NCBI RefSeq assembly: GCF_018860545.1 | Contig: NZ_JAHKPN010000011.1 | Coordinates: 124,001 to 188,000, forward strand | Direction: 5' to 3' | Source: Winogradskyella psychrotolerans | GTDB taxonomy: Bacteria; Bacteroidota; Bacteroidia; Flavobacteriales; Flavobacteriaceae | DNA: 64,000 nt | Shown here: piece after piece, positions 63,668 to 64,000 of the stretch | Layout of the letters: each line of letters begins with the position of its first letter | How positions within the stretch are numbered: position 1 is the stretch's first letter | Notes under the pieces: model-generated | Told to the model about the DNA's origin: nothing | Database searches by the model: none | What the model saw: the letters and a program-made list of their open reading frames with translations, nothing else | Position numbers and translations under genes: made by a program

Positions 63668-64000
63668 ATGGAATCAATTCAAGCCATAAAACAACGCTTC
63701 GGCATTATAGGAAATGATCCTAAACTTAATCGCTCCATAGAAAAAGCGATTCAAGTGTCGCCTACTGATATTTCAGTATTAGTCACTGGTGAGAGTGGTG
63801 TTGGTAAGGAAAGTATCCCAAAAATCATACACCAGTTATCACACAGAAAACACGGTAAGTATATCGCAGTAAATTGTGGAGCTATTCCAGAAGGTACTAT
63901 CGATAGCGAATTATTTGGACATGAGAAAGGCGCTTTTACCGGTGCCACATCAACACGCTCTGGATATTTTGAAGTTGCGGATGGAGGTACTATTTTTTTA
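63668..64000 (+). CDS. Sigma-54 interaction (AAA+) regulator, N-terminal part (runs off window)
   Basis: The frame starts at 63668 and is open to the window end (111 codons seen). It begins directly with the AAA+ domain: Walker A GESGVGKE, then VNCGAIPEGTIDSELFGHEKGAFTGA, which includes the GAFTGA loop that contacts sigma-54. There is no N-terminal receiver or GAF domain. The visible part is intact. It fits the sigma-54-dependent regulator commonly found after miaB in this phylum. Confidence 0.93.
   Translation, partial: MESIQAIKQRFGIIGNDPKLNRSIEKAIQVSPTDISVLVTGESGVGKESIPKIIHQLSHRKHGKYIAVNCGAIPEGTIDSELFGHEKGAFTGATSTRSGYFEVADGGTIFL

Overview
The window is a stretch of chromosome from a marine-type member of the Flavobacteriaceae (Bacteroidota). 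Four things support this. The DNA is AT-rich and codon use is uniform. The complete gliding/type IX secretion core gldK-gldL-gldM-gldN is present, with two secreted proteins carrying the matching C-terminal sorting domain. A type III glutamine synthetase, DUF4293, a BT_3928-type protein and a Rho with a long disordered insert all occur. Many genes are preceded by the Bacteroidota -7 box TAnnTTTG rather than by E. coli-like boxes and Shine-Dalgarno sites. No insertion sequence, prophage, integrase or CRISPR array is visible. The window is largely core genome with a few accessory cassettes.

Layout. 1-730: truncated outer-membrane protein and a 47-residue secreted peptide. 956-4345: divergent type III and type II glutamine synthetases. 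4752-6596: secreted triple-repeat protein of the type IX system. 6760-10656: Ca2+/Na+ antiporter and a BlaI/BlaR1-like regulator-protease pair behind phased operators. 10729-12693: secreted endonuclease I. 13113-13779: small ORFs and tRNA-Arg. 13897-18185: a sulfur cassette (Crp-family regulator, a thiosulfate-type YeeE transporter split into two genes, TauE-like exporter, persulfide dioxygenase-rhodanese fusion, HMA-like protein). 18251-25458: clpS, prmA, porin, tpiA, ABC permease, DoxX-like protein, DUF1599, folP. 25535-28729: lipoprotein, diadenylate cyclase and two coupled DUF3667 zinc-ribbon membrane proteins. 28726-34831: ABC exporter, truA, phosphodiesterase, DUF4293, rho, tRNA/rRNA methyltransferase. 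34953-40427: stress/signalling block with two AraC-type regulators, histidine kinase, response regulator, small membrane proteins and a SYLF protein. 40624-47683: initiator tRNA, LRR protein, CPXCG protein and an RND efflux operon. 47760-51232: ABC-F ATPase, DUF983, FAD oxidoreductase. 51389-59908: gldNMLK, an arginase-fold protein with altered metal ligands, and topA. 60309-64000: membrane protein, miaB, lipoprotein and the start of a sigma-54 activator.

How parts work together. GldK/L/M/N build the type IX secretion machine and gliding motor, which should export the two CTD-bearing proteins at 4752-6596 and 10729-12693. In the sulfur cassette the split YeeE pair would import thiosulfate or sulfane sulfur, the CstB-like enzyme would oxidise persulfide to sulfite or thiosulfate, and the TauE-like protein would export sulfite or related anions, all under the cysteine-rich Crp regulator. 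The BlaI-like repressor probably represses its own operon through two perfect and one degenerate operator spaced 20 bp apart.

The best candidates for little-described biology are the phased operators and non-beta-lactam M56 protease, the sulfur cassette with its split transporter, the arginase-like protein with altered ligands beside the gld operon, the dacA-DUF3667-DUF3667 coupling, and several very small proteins (47, 50, 46, 46, 59 and perhaps 16 residues). All functions are inferred from sequence alone; no database search was run.
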